A program made the position numbers and the translations under genes. The notes below the pieces were generated by a model, which was not told the DNA's origin, did not search any database, and saw only the letters and a program-made list of their open reading frames with translations. This document shows positions 1 to 9,791 of a stretch of 64,000 bases of DNA, piece by piece. Every line of letters begins with the position of its first letter. Position 1 is the first letter of the stretch. This stretch comes from Streptomyces sp. M41(2017) (GTDB lineage Bacteria; Actinomycetota; Actinomycetes; Streptomycetales; Streptomycetaceae), in NCBI RefSeq assembly GCF_002078175.1, contig NZ_MWFK01000001.1, positions 2,418,001 to 2,482,000 on the forward strand, in the 5' to 3' direction.

Positions 1-2
1 GC

Positions 3-224
3 CTCGAGGTCGCCCTGGTGAACAGCCGGCTCGGCCGCGGTGAGGACGAGTGGGTCGTGAGCCGCGAGGAACTGCTGCGCCGGTTCGCCGCCCTGCCCGA
101 CGACACCTTCCCGCACACGAAGCGCCACGCCGCCGAACTCACCGCCGGAACGGTCCACGACCGCTTCGACTTCACCCTCCGCCTGATGATCGACGGGCTC
201 CCGGGGGCGCGGCGCGACGGCTGA
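3..224 (+). CDS. C-terminal fragment of a TetR-family regulator (cut by window edge)
   Basis: The reading frame is open from the window edge and ends at a TGA at 222-224, so only about 73 C-terminal residues are seen. They are helical, charged and carry no DNA-binding motif. Their composition and spacing (SREELLRRFAALPDD, then a helix ending in FTLRLMIDGL) resemble the ligand-binding C-terminal domain of TetR/AcrR repressors. That assignment is inference, because the N-terminal HTH lies outside the window. The gene converges on the permease gene that ends 40 bp away. Confidence 0.55.
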   Translation, partial: LEVALVNSRLGRGEDEWVVSREELLRRFAALPDDTFPHTKRHAAELTAGTVHDRFDFTLRLMIDGLPGARRDG

Positions 225-264
225 GGCGGCGGGGCGTCCGACGGTCGGGGCGGCGGCCGGTGGC

Positions 265-1827
265 TCAGTGGCCCTCCTTGTCGTGGGCCGAGACCGGGAT
301 CGTCTCCTTGCGGAAGAAGGCCGGGCGGAACGCGCCGTACAGGAGCATCAGGACGGCGCCGACGAGCAGCGCTCCGATGCCGGTCACGAAGACGCCGCCG
401 AGCTGCCAGTGCGGCGGGAACGGCAGGGTCCACGACGTGCTGCCGTAGTCGGCGGCGGAGTAGACGATGCAGGCGTTGATGAAGAAGTAGAGCAGCATCG
501 CGCCGCCCAGGCCCGGCATGATGCCCCGGGTCCAGAGATCGCGTGGGCTGCGGGTGAGGACCCTGCGGTAGTACCAGACACAGGCGAAGCCGGTGAGGCC
601 GTAGTAGAAGGCGATCATCAGGCCCACGGAGCCGATGGAGTCGGCGAGGACGTTCTCGCTGACCTGCGTCAGCATCACGTAGAAGGCGATCGAGGCGATG
701 CCCATGCCGACGGTGGACCAGGTCGGGGTGAGGAAGCGCGGGTGGATGCGTGCGAAGCGCTGCGGGATGGCCTTGAACGCTGCCATGGAGAGGGTCGTGC
801 GGGCCGTGGGCAGGATGGTCGTCTGGGTGGAGGCCGCGGCCGAGGTGAGGACCATGACGATCAGGAGCTTGGTGGCGACCTGGCCCCAGCCCCCGTCGCC
901 GAACACCTCGGAGCCGAGGCTGGACAGGACGTCCCCGGAGTTGTCGGGGTTGCCGAGGCCGATGCCCTTGTCGCCGACGCCGGCGAACGACTGCGCGGAC
1001 GTCGTGACCATCAGGTAGACGAGCAGCAGGACCACGGTGGAGATGACGGCGGCGCGGCCCGGGGTGCGGTCGCGGTCGGCGGTCTCCTCGTTCACGGACA
1101 CGGCGGTGTCCCAGCCCCAGTAGATGAAGACCCCGGCGAGGATGGACTTGGTCAGGTCGTCGAACGAGTTGATCTCGAAGGGGTTGAACCACGACCAGGA
1201 GACCTCGGAGGAGACGGCCGGGGCCGTGCCGCCGTACACCTTGACCAGGGCGGTGACCGCCAGCAGGACCAGCACCACGACCTCGATGGTGAGCAGCGCC
1301 TTCTGCAGGTTGGCCGACAGCTCGATGCCGATGTAGCAGATCAGGGTCATCAGGGCGATCCACACGACGCCGACGAAGGTGACCCAGAACGTGTTCTGCG
1401 CGAGCCCGTCCGCGCCGATCAGCTGGAAGCCGTACGCGCCCGCGATCTGCGCCAGGTTGGCCATCACGATGATGTCGGCGGCGATGATGCCCCATCCGCC
1501 GAGCCAACCGGTGCGGGGGCCGAACGCGCGGGACGCCCAGGTGAACGTGGTGCCGCAGTCGGGATCGGCCCGGTTCAGTTCCTTGTAGCCGTAGGCGATC
1601 AGGAACATCGGGACGAAGGCGAGCACGATGATGATGGGCGACTGGAAGCCCACGATGCCCACGATGACGCCGAGGGTCGCGGCGAGGCTGTAGGCGGGGG
1701 CGGTGGAGGCCAGCCCGATCACCGTGCTGGAGAACAGGCCCAGGGCGCCGCCCTTCAGGCCCTTGTCCGTGGCTCCCGGTCCCTGCGGGGGGAGCGGCGC
1801 GGGCGGCGGGACGGATGGTGAGCTCAT
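265..1827 (-). CDS. APC-family amino-acid permease
   Basis: This is a 520-residue polytopic membrane protein with about 12-13 hydrophobic segments. It belongs to the APC superfamily of amino-acid/polyamine transporters. The first membrane segment contains the substrate-binding signature region GLFSSTVIGLASTAPAYS near residue 30, and the conserved glycine-rich and aromatic positions of the family follow. The ATG at 1827 is preceded by GGAGGG five bases upstream, which favours it over the in-frame upstream extension. The gene reads toward the TetR fragment, which may regulate it. Its place beside a pathway that consumes arginine makes a role in amino-acid import or export tempting, but the substrate cannot be read from sequence. 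Confidence 0.85.
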   Translation of the reverse strand: MSSPSVPPPAPLPPQGPGATDKGLKGGALGLFSSTVIGLASTAPAYSLAATLGVIVGIVGFQSPIIIVLAFVPMFLIAYGYKELNRADPDCGTTFTWASRAFGPRTGWLGGWGIIAADIIVMANLAQIAGAYGFQLIGADGLAQNTFWVTFVGVVWIALMTLICYIGIELSANLQKALLTIEVVVLVLLAVTALVKVYGGTAPAVSSEVSWSWFNPFEINSFDDLTKSILAGVFIYWGWDTAVSVNEETADRDRTPGRAAVISTVVLLLVYLMVTTSAQSFAGVGDKGIGLGNPDNSGDVLSSLGSEVFGDGGWGQVATKLLIVMVLTSAAASTQTTILPTARTTLSMAAFKAIPQRFARIHPRFLTPTWSTVGMGIASIAFYVMLTQVSENVLADSIGSVGLMIAFYYGLTGFACVWYYRRVLTRSPRDLWTRGIMPGLGGAMLLYFFINACIVYSAADYGSTSWTLPFPPHWQLGGVFVTGIGALLVGAVLMLLYGAFRPAFFRKETIPVSAHDKEGH

Positions 1828-1947
1828 GACGCCCTCCGGAACCTCGTGGCGCCCGCTGGTGCTGGACCGGGCGCCCGCTCTCCTCAGCATGGACCCGCGG
1901 GGCTCCGGGGGCGATCCGTGCGGCGGACGGTTCCCGGACCGGTGGGG

Positions 1948-2946
1948 TCAGGCGAGCGCCGCGGTGACGTCCAGGGCCCGCAGATGCTGCGGATTCAGGA
2001 CCTGTGAGGAGGGGGCGGAGGCCGCCGTCAGTTGTTCGGCCGCCGTGGCGGGGGTGACCGCGGCCAGCTGCGAGGGGGTCCTCGAGAGGGGAGTGGTCAT
2101 GTCGTCGTGGTGGTTCGGGATGAGCAGGGGCGGGTTGCCGGTCGCGGACAGCAGGCGCTCCACGTAGCGGTGGAGGGCCGAGTGGGAGGTCATGGCGATC
2201 GTCGCGATGTCGGGGCGGATGCCCGCCAGCTCGCGTTCCGCGAAGTTGCTCGCCCCCATGAGGAGGATGCTCGGGCCGCCGTCCACGGTCACCTGGTACG
2301 CCAGGGTGTCGCCTTCGACGAGGTCGCCCAGGGTGGCGGGACGGCGGGGCGGGGCGGTCCTGGTGCCCGGGGCGAAGTAGCCGTGGTCGGCCTGCTGGCT
2401 GTGCAGGCTGCGGAACACCTCGACCGTGTAGCCGTCGAACTGGAGGTACTCGCCGCCCTTGACCGGAATCACATCCTCCATCCGGGCGTGTGGTGTACCC
2501 ATCGCCGTCAGCAGATGGCTCACGGTCTCGTCGCACACCGCGCGGATGCGGTGCCTCGCCCAGGCGGGACGGGCCAGCAGCTGCGGTACGTCCGCCACGT
2601 GGTCGAAGTGTCCGTGGCTGACGAGGATCAGCTCCGGGGCGCCGCGCAGGTGGTGGGCCGCGAGCTGTTCCACCGCCGTACGGTCGCAGCGGAGCGGGAG
2701 GGACGGGTCCAGGTCGCCCTTCCTGTCCGCGTACGGCATCCGGCTCAGGTACGGGTCGAAGAGGATGCTGCGGTCGCCGTCGATGACGATCTCCCAGCCG
2801 GAGACGCCCAGCCAGCGCATCCGCACGGAGGTCGCGTACGGGGCGCCGCGTCTCGCCGTCGGCGCCGCCGCGACCAGGCCGGTGGCGCCCGCCGCCGTGC
2901 CGGACACCGCCAGGACTCCCTTGAGGACCGCACGCCGGCCGGCCAT
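1948..2946 (-). CDS. Tat-exported metallo-beta-lactamase-fold hydrolase
   Basis: The 332-residue protein begins with a twin-arginine signal (GRRAVLKG, residues 3-10, then a hydrophobic Ala/Gly-rich stretch to about 30). It is therefore probably exported folded and metal-loaded. The zinc motif HGHFDH at residues 111-116 is the HxHxDH signature of the MBL fold. Its N-terminal region (WLGVSGWEI, FDPYLSR) is more like the UlaG/beta-lactamase_B_2 hydrolases than class B1 beta-lactamases. It lies between an amino-acid permease and a beta-lactam activator gene, so a role in self-protection is conceivable. A housekeeping lactonase or phosphodiesterase role is equally possible. Confidence 0.8.
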   Translation of the reverse strand: MAGRRAVLKGVLAVSGTAAGATGLVAAAPTARRGAPYATSVRMRWLGVSGWEIVIDGDRSILFDPYLSRMPYADRKGDLDPSLPLRCDRTAVEQLAAHHLRGAPELILVSHGHFDHVADVPQLLARPAWARHRIRAVCDETVSHLLTAMGTPHARMEDVIPVKGGEYLQFDGYTVEVFRSLHSQQADHGYFAPGTRTAPPRRPATLGDLVEGDTLAYQVTVDGGPSILLMGASNFAERELAGIRPDIATIAMTSHSALHRYVERLLSATGNPPLLIPNHHDDMTTPLSRTPSQLAAVTPATAAEQLTAASAPSSQVLNPQHLRALDVTAALA

Positions 2947-3180
2947 GTTCTGCCCCGCTTCCTCTGACGACTGATGACCGACGACTGACGAGGGTCATGA
3001 GTCCGAGGAACGCTACGACAAGGGGTGGCGTATGGGGGGATTTTCGGTCATTGCGGCGGGGGTGTCGGGAGGGGCCGGCGGGTCGGGGGGACCCGTGATC
3101 CGGACGACACCCCCAGGTCCGGCGGGGGTTCGCTCACGCGCGCCGGGCGGCCGGGGCCGGCCGCCCGCCGGGTGCCCGGT

Positions 3181-3990
3181 TCACCTCACCCGGTCCCCGG
3201 AGAGCGGGATACCGGTGGCGCGCAGGAGCTGCTCGTCCTGCTGGAGGATCGCCTGCATCAACTCCCGCAGGCGCGAGCCGGGGTTGATGCCGATCTGCTC
3301 GCGCAGGATCTCCTTGGCGCGGTGGAAGACGCGGATGGCGTCGGCCTGCCGGCCCTCGCCGTAGTACGCCTTCATCAGCCCCGCGTAGAGGTCCTCGCGC
3401 AGCGGGTCGTGGTCGACCAGTTCCGACAGCTGGGAGATCGCCTCGCCGTAGTGGCCGAGCCCGACGTCGATCAGGGCGCGCAGTTCGGCGGCGGCGGTGC
3501 GCTCGCGGTCCAGGGCGTCGCCCTTCATGCGCAGCCGGCTCGACGTGACGTCCGTGAGGGCGGCGCCGCGCCACATGCCGAGCGCGCCGTCGAGGGACTC
3601 GGAGGCGCTCTTGTACTGGCCGCGGGCGTGGAGTTCACGGACGTGCCGTACGGCGTCGCGGAAGACGAACACGTCGATGCGGTCGGCCGGTACGCGTAAT
3701 TCGTAGCCCAGGGTGTGCGAGGCGAGCGCGTCCCGGGTGAGGCCGGCGTCGGCCAGCGCGGTGCGGATCATCCAGGCGGAGGTCTGGAGCTGTCCGGAGA
3801 CGGTCAGCGGCGGTTCGCCGTCCCAGGAGTCCTCGATGATCGCTTCCTTGGTGGTGACCTGTCCGGGCTTCAGCGCCAAGGAAGCGAGGAACCGTCGCTG
3901 CCGCTGACCCCGGATGGGTATCGGTATCCCGTTTCTCACCAGGGTCACGGGGCCGAGGAGCTGGATCGTCAGGCTGGACCTGCTGTTCAT
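3181..3990 (-). CDS. ccaR: CcaR-like SARP activator of beta-lactam biosynthesis
   Basis: This 269-residue protein is a compact SARP: an OmpR-type winged helix (about residues 1-100) followed by a bacterial transcriptional activation domain (about 105-250). It resembles what I remember of S. clavuligerus CcaR (about 256 residues), including the segments IPIRGQRQRRFLASLAL and AIIEDSWDGEPPLTVSGQL. CcaR activates cephamycin and clavulanic acid genes there by binding heptameric direct repeats. The ATG at 3990 has AAGGGG eight bases upstream. Codon 98 is the rare leucine codon TTA (plus-strand 3697-3699), so translation should depend on the bldA tRNA. S. clavuligerus ccaR also has a TTA codon. Here the gene sits at the left edge of the clavulanic-acid cluster with no cephamycin genes beside it. 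Confidence 0.9.
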   Translation of the reverse strand: MNSRSSLTIQLLGPVTLVRNGIPIPIRGQRQRRFLASLALKPGQVTTKEAIIEDSWDGEPPLTVSGQLQTSAWMIRTALADAGLTRDALASHTLGYELRVPADRIDVFVFRDAVRHVRELHARGQYKSASESLDGALGMWRGAALTDVTSSRLRMKGDALDRERTAAAELRALIDVGLGHYGEAISQLSELVDHDPLREDLYAGLMKAYYGEGRQADAIRVFHRAKEILREQIGINPGSRLRELMQAILQQDEQLLRATGIPLSGDRVR

Positions 3991-4309
3991 GACGGTTCCC
4001 CTTGTTTGTGTGAATCAAGCCGTCGCCCAACAGGGGCTGAGGTGGTGACGGAACGGAGGGGAACCGCCGCGGGGACCTGGAGGGGTGGTCCCGTCGGCGT
4101 TTCGTGGAGCGTGCTGGTGCGTCCCCCGTACCGTCGGCTCAAGTGCTCCGTGACGTCCGACCGCCGCCGGTCCCGGGGTGCCGGTTCCCGCCGCTCCGGT
4201 CCCGGGGTGCCGGTCCCGCTGTGCTGGTCACGGATGGGTGGATCTCTCGGTGGCGCTCGCCGGCGGAGGTTCCGCCGGCGGACGTGGCTCGGTCGGTGTC
4301 GTGCGGGGT
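3991..4309. other. 319-bp intergenic region upstream of the CcaR-like gene
   Basis: This gap separates the end of the penicillin-binding-protein gene from the start of the SARP gene, both leftward. It should hold the SARP promoter. I see a 19-bp direct repeat here, listed separately, and no convincing ORF with a ribosome-binding site. I looked for a gamma-butyrolactone-receptor box (ARE), which is known upstream of S. clavuligerus ccaR, and did not find one that I could defend. Confidence 0.5.
4167..4214. repeat. 19-bp direct repeat, period 29 bp, upstream of the SARP gene
   Basis: The sequence CCGGTCCCGGGGTGCCGGT occurs exactly at 4167-4185 and again at 4196-4214. It lies 177-224 bp upstream of the SARP start codon. 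Each copy is rich in G/C and partly self-complementary. It could be an operator, a terminator remnant of the PBP gene or a replication-slippage product. The sequence alone does not decide. Confidence 0.6.
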
Positions 4310-5956
4310 TCAGCCGAGGTTCTTCAGGAACTTGGCCGCGATGGGGCCGGCGTCCGAGCCGCCGGAACCGCCGTCCTCCAGGAGGACCGACCAGGCGAGT
4401 TCCCGGTCGCCCTGGTAGCCGATCATCCAGGCGTGCGTGCGGGGCGGGCTGTCGTTGCCGAACTCGGCGGTGCCCGTCTTGGCGTGCGGCTCGCCGGGGA
4501 GGCTCTTGAGGGCCCAGCCGGCTCCGTCGGTGACGGTGGCGCGCATCATGTCGCGCAGGCTGCCGACCACGCCCGGCTCCAGCCGGGCCGGGGCCTCGTG
4601 GCGTTTCTTCACCGCGTCGGGCACCAGGACGGGCTGCTTGAAGGCGCCCTCCTTGACCGTGGCCGCGATGGAGGCCATGACGAGCGGCGAGGCCTGGGTC
4701 CTGGCCTGGCCGATGGTGGAGGCCGCCTTGTCGTTGTCGCCGTCCGCCACCGGGACGCTCCCGTCGTACGTGGCGGTGCCCGCGTCCCAGGTGCCGCCGA
4801 TCCCGAAGGCCTCGGCGGTGTCGTGCAGCGCCGCGTCGGACAGCTTGCCCCGGGCCCCGACGAAGAAGGTGTTGCAGGAGTGGGCGAACGCGTCCTTGAA
4901 CGTCGAGCCGGCGGGCAGCACGAACTGGTCCTGGTTCTCGAAGCGTTGGCCGTCGACGTAGGCGAACTTGGGGCAGTCGGCCTTGTCGGAGGGCCGCATC
5001 CCCTGCTTCAGGAGGGCGGCGGAGGTGACGACCTTGAAGGTGGAGCCGGGCGGATAGCGGCCCTCCAGGGCGCGGTTCATGCCGGAGGGCATGTTGGCCG
5101 CGGCGAGGATGTCGCCGGTGCTCGGGTCGACGGCGACGAGGGCGGCGTTCTTCTTGACGCCGTCGAGCGCCGCCGCGGCGGCCTCCTGCACCTTCGGGTC
5201 GATGGTCGTCCGCACCGCCTTGCCCGCGTCCTTGCCGGAGCCGGTGAGCCGCTTCACGACGCGGCCGCTCTCGCGTTCCACGACGACGACGGACCGGGCC
5301 GCGCCTCCGCCTCCGGTGAGCTGCTTGTCGTAGCGGGCCTGGAGTCCGGAGACGCCCTTTCCGGTCTTCGGGTCGACGGCGCCGGCGAGGGACGCCGACT
5401 GCAGTTCGTCGCCGTTGCGGTCGAGGATCTCGGCGCGTTCCCGGGACTTCAGCGCGAGCGTCTGACCCGGAACCATGTCCGGGTGAATGAGGGGGGTGTG
5501 GAATTCGACCGTCCAGTCGCCGCTCTTCCGGATGAGCCGGGCCTTCGAGTGATACGTGTATTCCCCGGCACCGGAAAGCGTCATCCTGACGGTGAACGGA
5601 ATCTCGACTTCCCCTTCCGCTTTCCGTTTTCCGGTGCCCGCGGTGATCTCCGTCCGCGACGGATCCAGGTTCGTCATGACGGACTTGATCAACGACGTGG
5701 CGTTCTCGGGGGTGTCCGTCAGCCGGCCCGCCCGCTGGGCGTCGCCCGACGCCCACGCGGTCAGGAACGTGTCGAGCTGCCCGGTGGCGGCGGCTACCTG
5801 TGGATCGTCGCCTTCGTCCCCGACCAGGGCGTTGTAGGCCCAGTAGCCGATTCCGGCGGTCGCCGCAAGTGCCACAAACGTTGATACGACGGCGCGACGG
5901 CGCGACCTGCGCCTGTCGTACCGCGGGTGGTCAACATAGCCATCCGAACGAATCAT
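4310..5956 (-). CDS. Penicillin-binding protein (transpeptidase) of the clavulanic-acid cluster
   Basis: The 548-residue protein has a basic cytoplasmic N-terminus and one membrane anchor (about residues 22-42). An NTF2-like MecA_N domain (about 53-160), a dimerization domain and a transpeptidase domain follow. The active-site motifs are STFK at 305-308, SCN at 360-362 (the SxN motif) and KTG at 493-495. Such proteins cross-link peptidoglycan outside the membrane. The S. clavuligerus clavulanic-acid and cephamycin clusters carry PBP genes (pbpA, pbp2, pcbR) thought to help the producer tolerate its own beta-lactams. In this genome the gene is upstream of ceaS and divergent from it, rather than downstream of gcaS. 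Confidence 0.9.
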   Translation of the reverse strand: MIRSDGYVDHPRYDRRRSRRRAVVSTFVALAATAGIGYWAYNALVGDEGDDPQVAAATGQLDTFLTAWASGDAQRAGRLTDTPENATSLIKSVMTNLDPSRTEITAGTGKRKAEGEVEIPFTVRMTLSGAGEYTYHSKARLIRKSGDWTVEFHTPLIHPDMVPGQTLALKSRERAEILDRNGDELQSASLAGAVDPKTGKGVSGLQARYDKQLTGGGGAARSVVVVERESGRVVKRLTGSGKDAGKAVRTTIDPKVQEAAAAALDGVKKNAALVAVDPSTGDILAAANMPSGMNRALEGRYPPGSTFKVVTSAALLKQGMRPSDKADCPKFAYVDGQRFENQDQFVLPAGSTFKDAFAHSCNTFFVGARGKLSDAALHDTAEAFGIGGTWDAGTATYDGSVPVADGDNDKAASTIGQARTQASPLVMASIAATVKEGAFKQPVLVPDAVKKRHEAPARLEPGVVGSLRDMMRATVTDGAGWALKSLPGEPHAKTGTAEFGNDSPPRTHAWMIGYQGDRELAWSVLLEDGGSGGSDAGPIAAKFLKNLG

Positions 5957-6036
5957 GTGGCGCAGATTAATCGTCCGGCCCTCTCCGGTCTCTCCCCGGC
6001 CGCACGGTTCAAGACAAGGTAAAGGAGAAAGAAATC

Positions 6037-6150
6037 ATGGACGGGTCGTGGCGGGTATCCGACCCCTCCGCTTCGTCGTCCTGGGGCCCGGCCGAATACG
6101 CCCGGGTGGCCTGGCCGGGAACGAGCGCTCATTCGCCTTTAGTGGTCTAG
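6037..6150 (+). CDS. Candidate 37-residue leader or small protein with TTA codon
   Basis: An ATG at 6037 is preceded by AAAGGAG (6021-6027) with nine bases of spacing, one of the best ribosome-binding sites in the window. The frame runs 37 codons to a TAG at 6148-6150. The peptide has three tryptophans, no cysteine and no signal sequence. Codon 35 is TTA (6139-6141); besides the one in the SARP gene, it is the only TTA codon I noticed in a plausible gene. It lies between the divergent PBP and ceaS genes, 271 bp upstream of ceaS. I know no family for it. It may be a bldA-dependent leader or simply a chance ORF. Confidence 0.4.
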   Translation: MDGSWRVSDPSASSSWGPAEYARVAWPGTSAHSPLVV

Positions 6151-6205
6151 ACCTCAGAAGGAAAGGCCGCCCGGCGGGCCCGTGTCGGGATCAACAGTGG
6201 CCTGA

Positions 6206-8143
<1,938 letters not shown>

Positions 8144-8145
8144 TC

Positions 8146-9678
8146 ATGGCCTCCCAGGACCTTCCCGCGGCCTTCGGGTTCCTGGCCTCCGCTCGCCCGA
8201 GCGGGGGCCGGGCCCCCCGAGCCGCCTTCGCCACCCGGGGCACCCACACCGGCGTCGACCTGATACTGCGCTCGCAGACCCTCGGCGCGACCCTGGTGCA
8301 CACCCCCGGAACCCCGCCCGACGCCGCCCTCGCGCACGACGCCGACACCGCCGTCGTGCTCGCCGGGGAGATCTACAACCGCGGCGACCTCTCCTCCGTC
8401 CTCGGAGCCGGCGCCGACCCGTCCGGCGACGCCCAGCTGCTGCTGGACCTGCTGCGCCGCTACGGTCTGCACGCCTTCCGCCTGGTCAACGGCCGCTTCG
8501 CGGCGGTCGTCTGTTCCGGCGGGCGGGTGCTGCTGGCCACCGACCACGCCGGCTCCGTCCCGCTGTACGTGTGCGCCGGTCCCGGCGAGGTCACGGCCTC
8601 GACCGAGGCCAAGACCCTGTCCGGGCACGGCGGTCCGCGCGGCTTCCCGTTCGCGGACGCCCGCCGGGTGCGCGGACTGCCCGGCGTCTACCAGGTGCCC
8701 GCGGGCACCGTGATGGACATCGACCTCGGCTCCGGCACGGCGGCGGCGCACCGCACCTGGGCGCCGCCGCTGGCCCGCCGGATCATGGACGAGAGCGAGG
8801 CCGTGGACGCCGTGCACGCGGCGCTCGACCGGGCGGTGAGCGCCCGCGTCACCCCCGGCGCCACCCCGCTGGTCGTGCTCTCCGGCGGCATCGACTCCTC
8901 CGGGGTGGCCGCGCTCGCCCACCGAGCCGCCGGGCACATCGACTCGCTGTCCATGGGCACGGAGGTCTCCGACGAGTTCGCACAGGCCCGCACGGTCGCC
9001 GACCACCTCGGCAGCCGGCACCGGGAGATCACCGTTCCGACGGCCGATCTGCTCGGTCAACTCCCGTACGCCATCTGGGCGTCGGAGTCCGAGGACCCGA
9101 ACATCATCGAGTACCTGCTGCCCCTCGTCGCGCTCTACCGCGCGCTCGACGGGCCGCCCCGCCGCGTGCTCACCGGGTACGGCGCCGACATCCCGCTCGC
9201 GGGCATGCACCGCGAGGACCGCCTGCCCGACCTGGACACGGCGGTCGCGTACGACATGGCGACGTACGACGGACTCAACGAGATGTCGCCGGTGCTGTCC
9301 GCCGTGTGCGGCCACTGGTCCACGCACCCGTACTGGGACCGTGACGTGCTCGACCTGCTCGTCTCGCTGGAGGCGGGGCTCAAGCGCCGCTACGGGCGCG
9401 ACAAGTGGGTCCTGCGGGCGTCGATGGCCGAGCTGCTGCCCGAACAGACCGTGAAACGGCCGAAGCTGGGCGTCCACGAGGGCTCCGGCACCACCTCGTC
9501 CTTCTCTCTGCTGCTGCTGGAGGAGGGCATCGCCGAGCGCTCCGTCGACGCGGCCAAACAACAGGTGGTGCGGCTGCTGTTCGACCGCACCGTGGTGGGG
9601 GGCGAGGACCCCGGCCAGGTGAGCACCACCGAGGTGGTCCGCTCGGTCGCCGAGCGGCTGCGACGGGGTGCGGCATGA
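8146..9678 (+). CDS. bls2: Carboxyethylarginine beta-lactam synthetase
   Basis: This enzyme closes the beta-lactam ring of N2-(2-carboxyethyl)arginine with ATP, giving deoxyguanidinoproclavaminic acid. The 510-residue protein has an N-terminal Ntn-like domain evolved from asparagine synthetase B and a C-terminal synthetase domain. The PP-loop SGGIDSS is at 246-252. The catalytic residues known from S. clavuligerus as Tyr348, Glu382 and Lys443 appear here as Tyr345, Glu379 and Lys440, with a constant three-residue offset. The start codon follows the ceaS stop by two bases, so translation is probably coupled. Confidence 0.97.
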   Translation: MASQDLPAAFGFLASARPSGGRAPRAAFATRGTHTGVDLILRSQTLGATLVHTPGTPPDAALAHDADTAVVLAGEIYNRGDLSSVLGAGADPSGDAQLLLDLLRRYGLHAFRLVNGRFAAVVCSGGRVLLATDHAGSVPLYVCAGPGEVTASTEAKTLSGHGGPRGFPFADARRVRGLPGVYQVPAGTVMDIDLGSGTAAAHRTWAPPLARRIMDESEAVDAVHAALDRAVSARVTPGATPLVVLSGGIDSSGVAALAHRAAGHIDSLSMGTEVSDEFAQARTVADHLGSRHREITVPTADLLGQLPYAIWASESEDPNIIEYLLPLVALYRALDGPPRRVLTGYGADIPLAGMHREDRLPDLDTAVAYDMATYDGLNEMSPVLSAVCGHWSTHPYWDRDVLDLLVSLEAGLKRRYGRDKWVLRASMAELLPEQTVKRPKLGVHEGSGTTSSFSLLLLEEGIAERSVDAAKQQVVRLLFDRTVVGGEDPGQVSTTEVVRSVAERLRRGAA

Positions 9679-9788
9679 GCGCGCCCGCTGCCCGCACCCG
9701 ACCGGACTCCCCTGTGTCCGACCGAAGATCGCCCGGCACGGTCCCGGCCGGGACCCCGCGCACCGCCGACCTCCCGGAGGGGAACTGA
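9675..9788 (+). other. Possible 37-codon coupling ORF between bls and pah
   Basis: An ATG overlaps the bls stop (ATGA at 9675-9678) and opens 37 codons ending with a TGA at 9786-9788, three bases before the GTG of pah. The last codons contain the GGAGGGG sequence that serves as the pah ribosome-binding site. The peptide is rich in Pro, Arg, Thr and Ser and resembles nothing I know. It may be only the spacer between the genes, but its geometry would let ribosomes pass continuously from bls to pah. Confidence 0.2.
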
Positions 9789-9791
9789 GCC

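Noticed and set aside
1948..2946. Class B1 metallo-beta-lactamase
   Set aside because: Only the HxHxDH core is shared. The rest resembles UlaG/beta-lactamase_B_2 proteins and the B1-specific second-half motifs are not visible.
3991..4309. Gamma-butyrolactone-receptor (ARE) box upstream of the SARP gene
   Set aside because: I found no convincing match to the A/T-rich palindrome expected for such a site.
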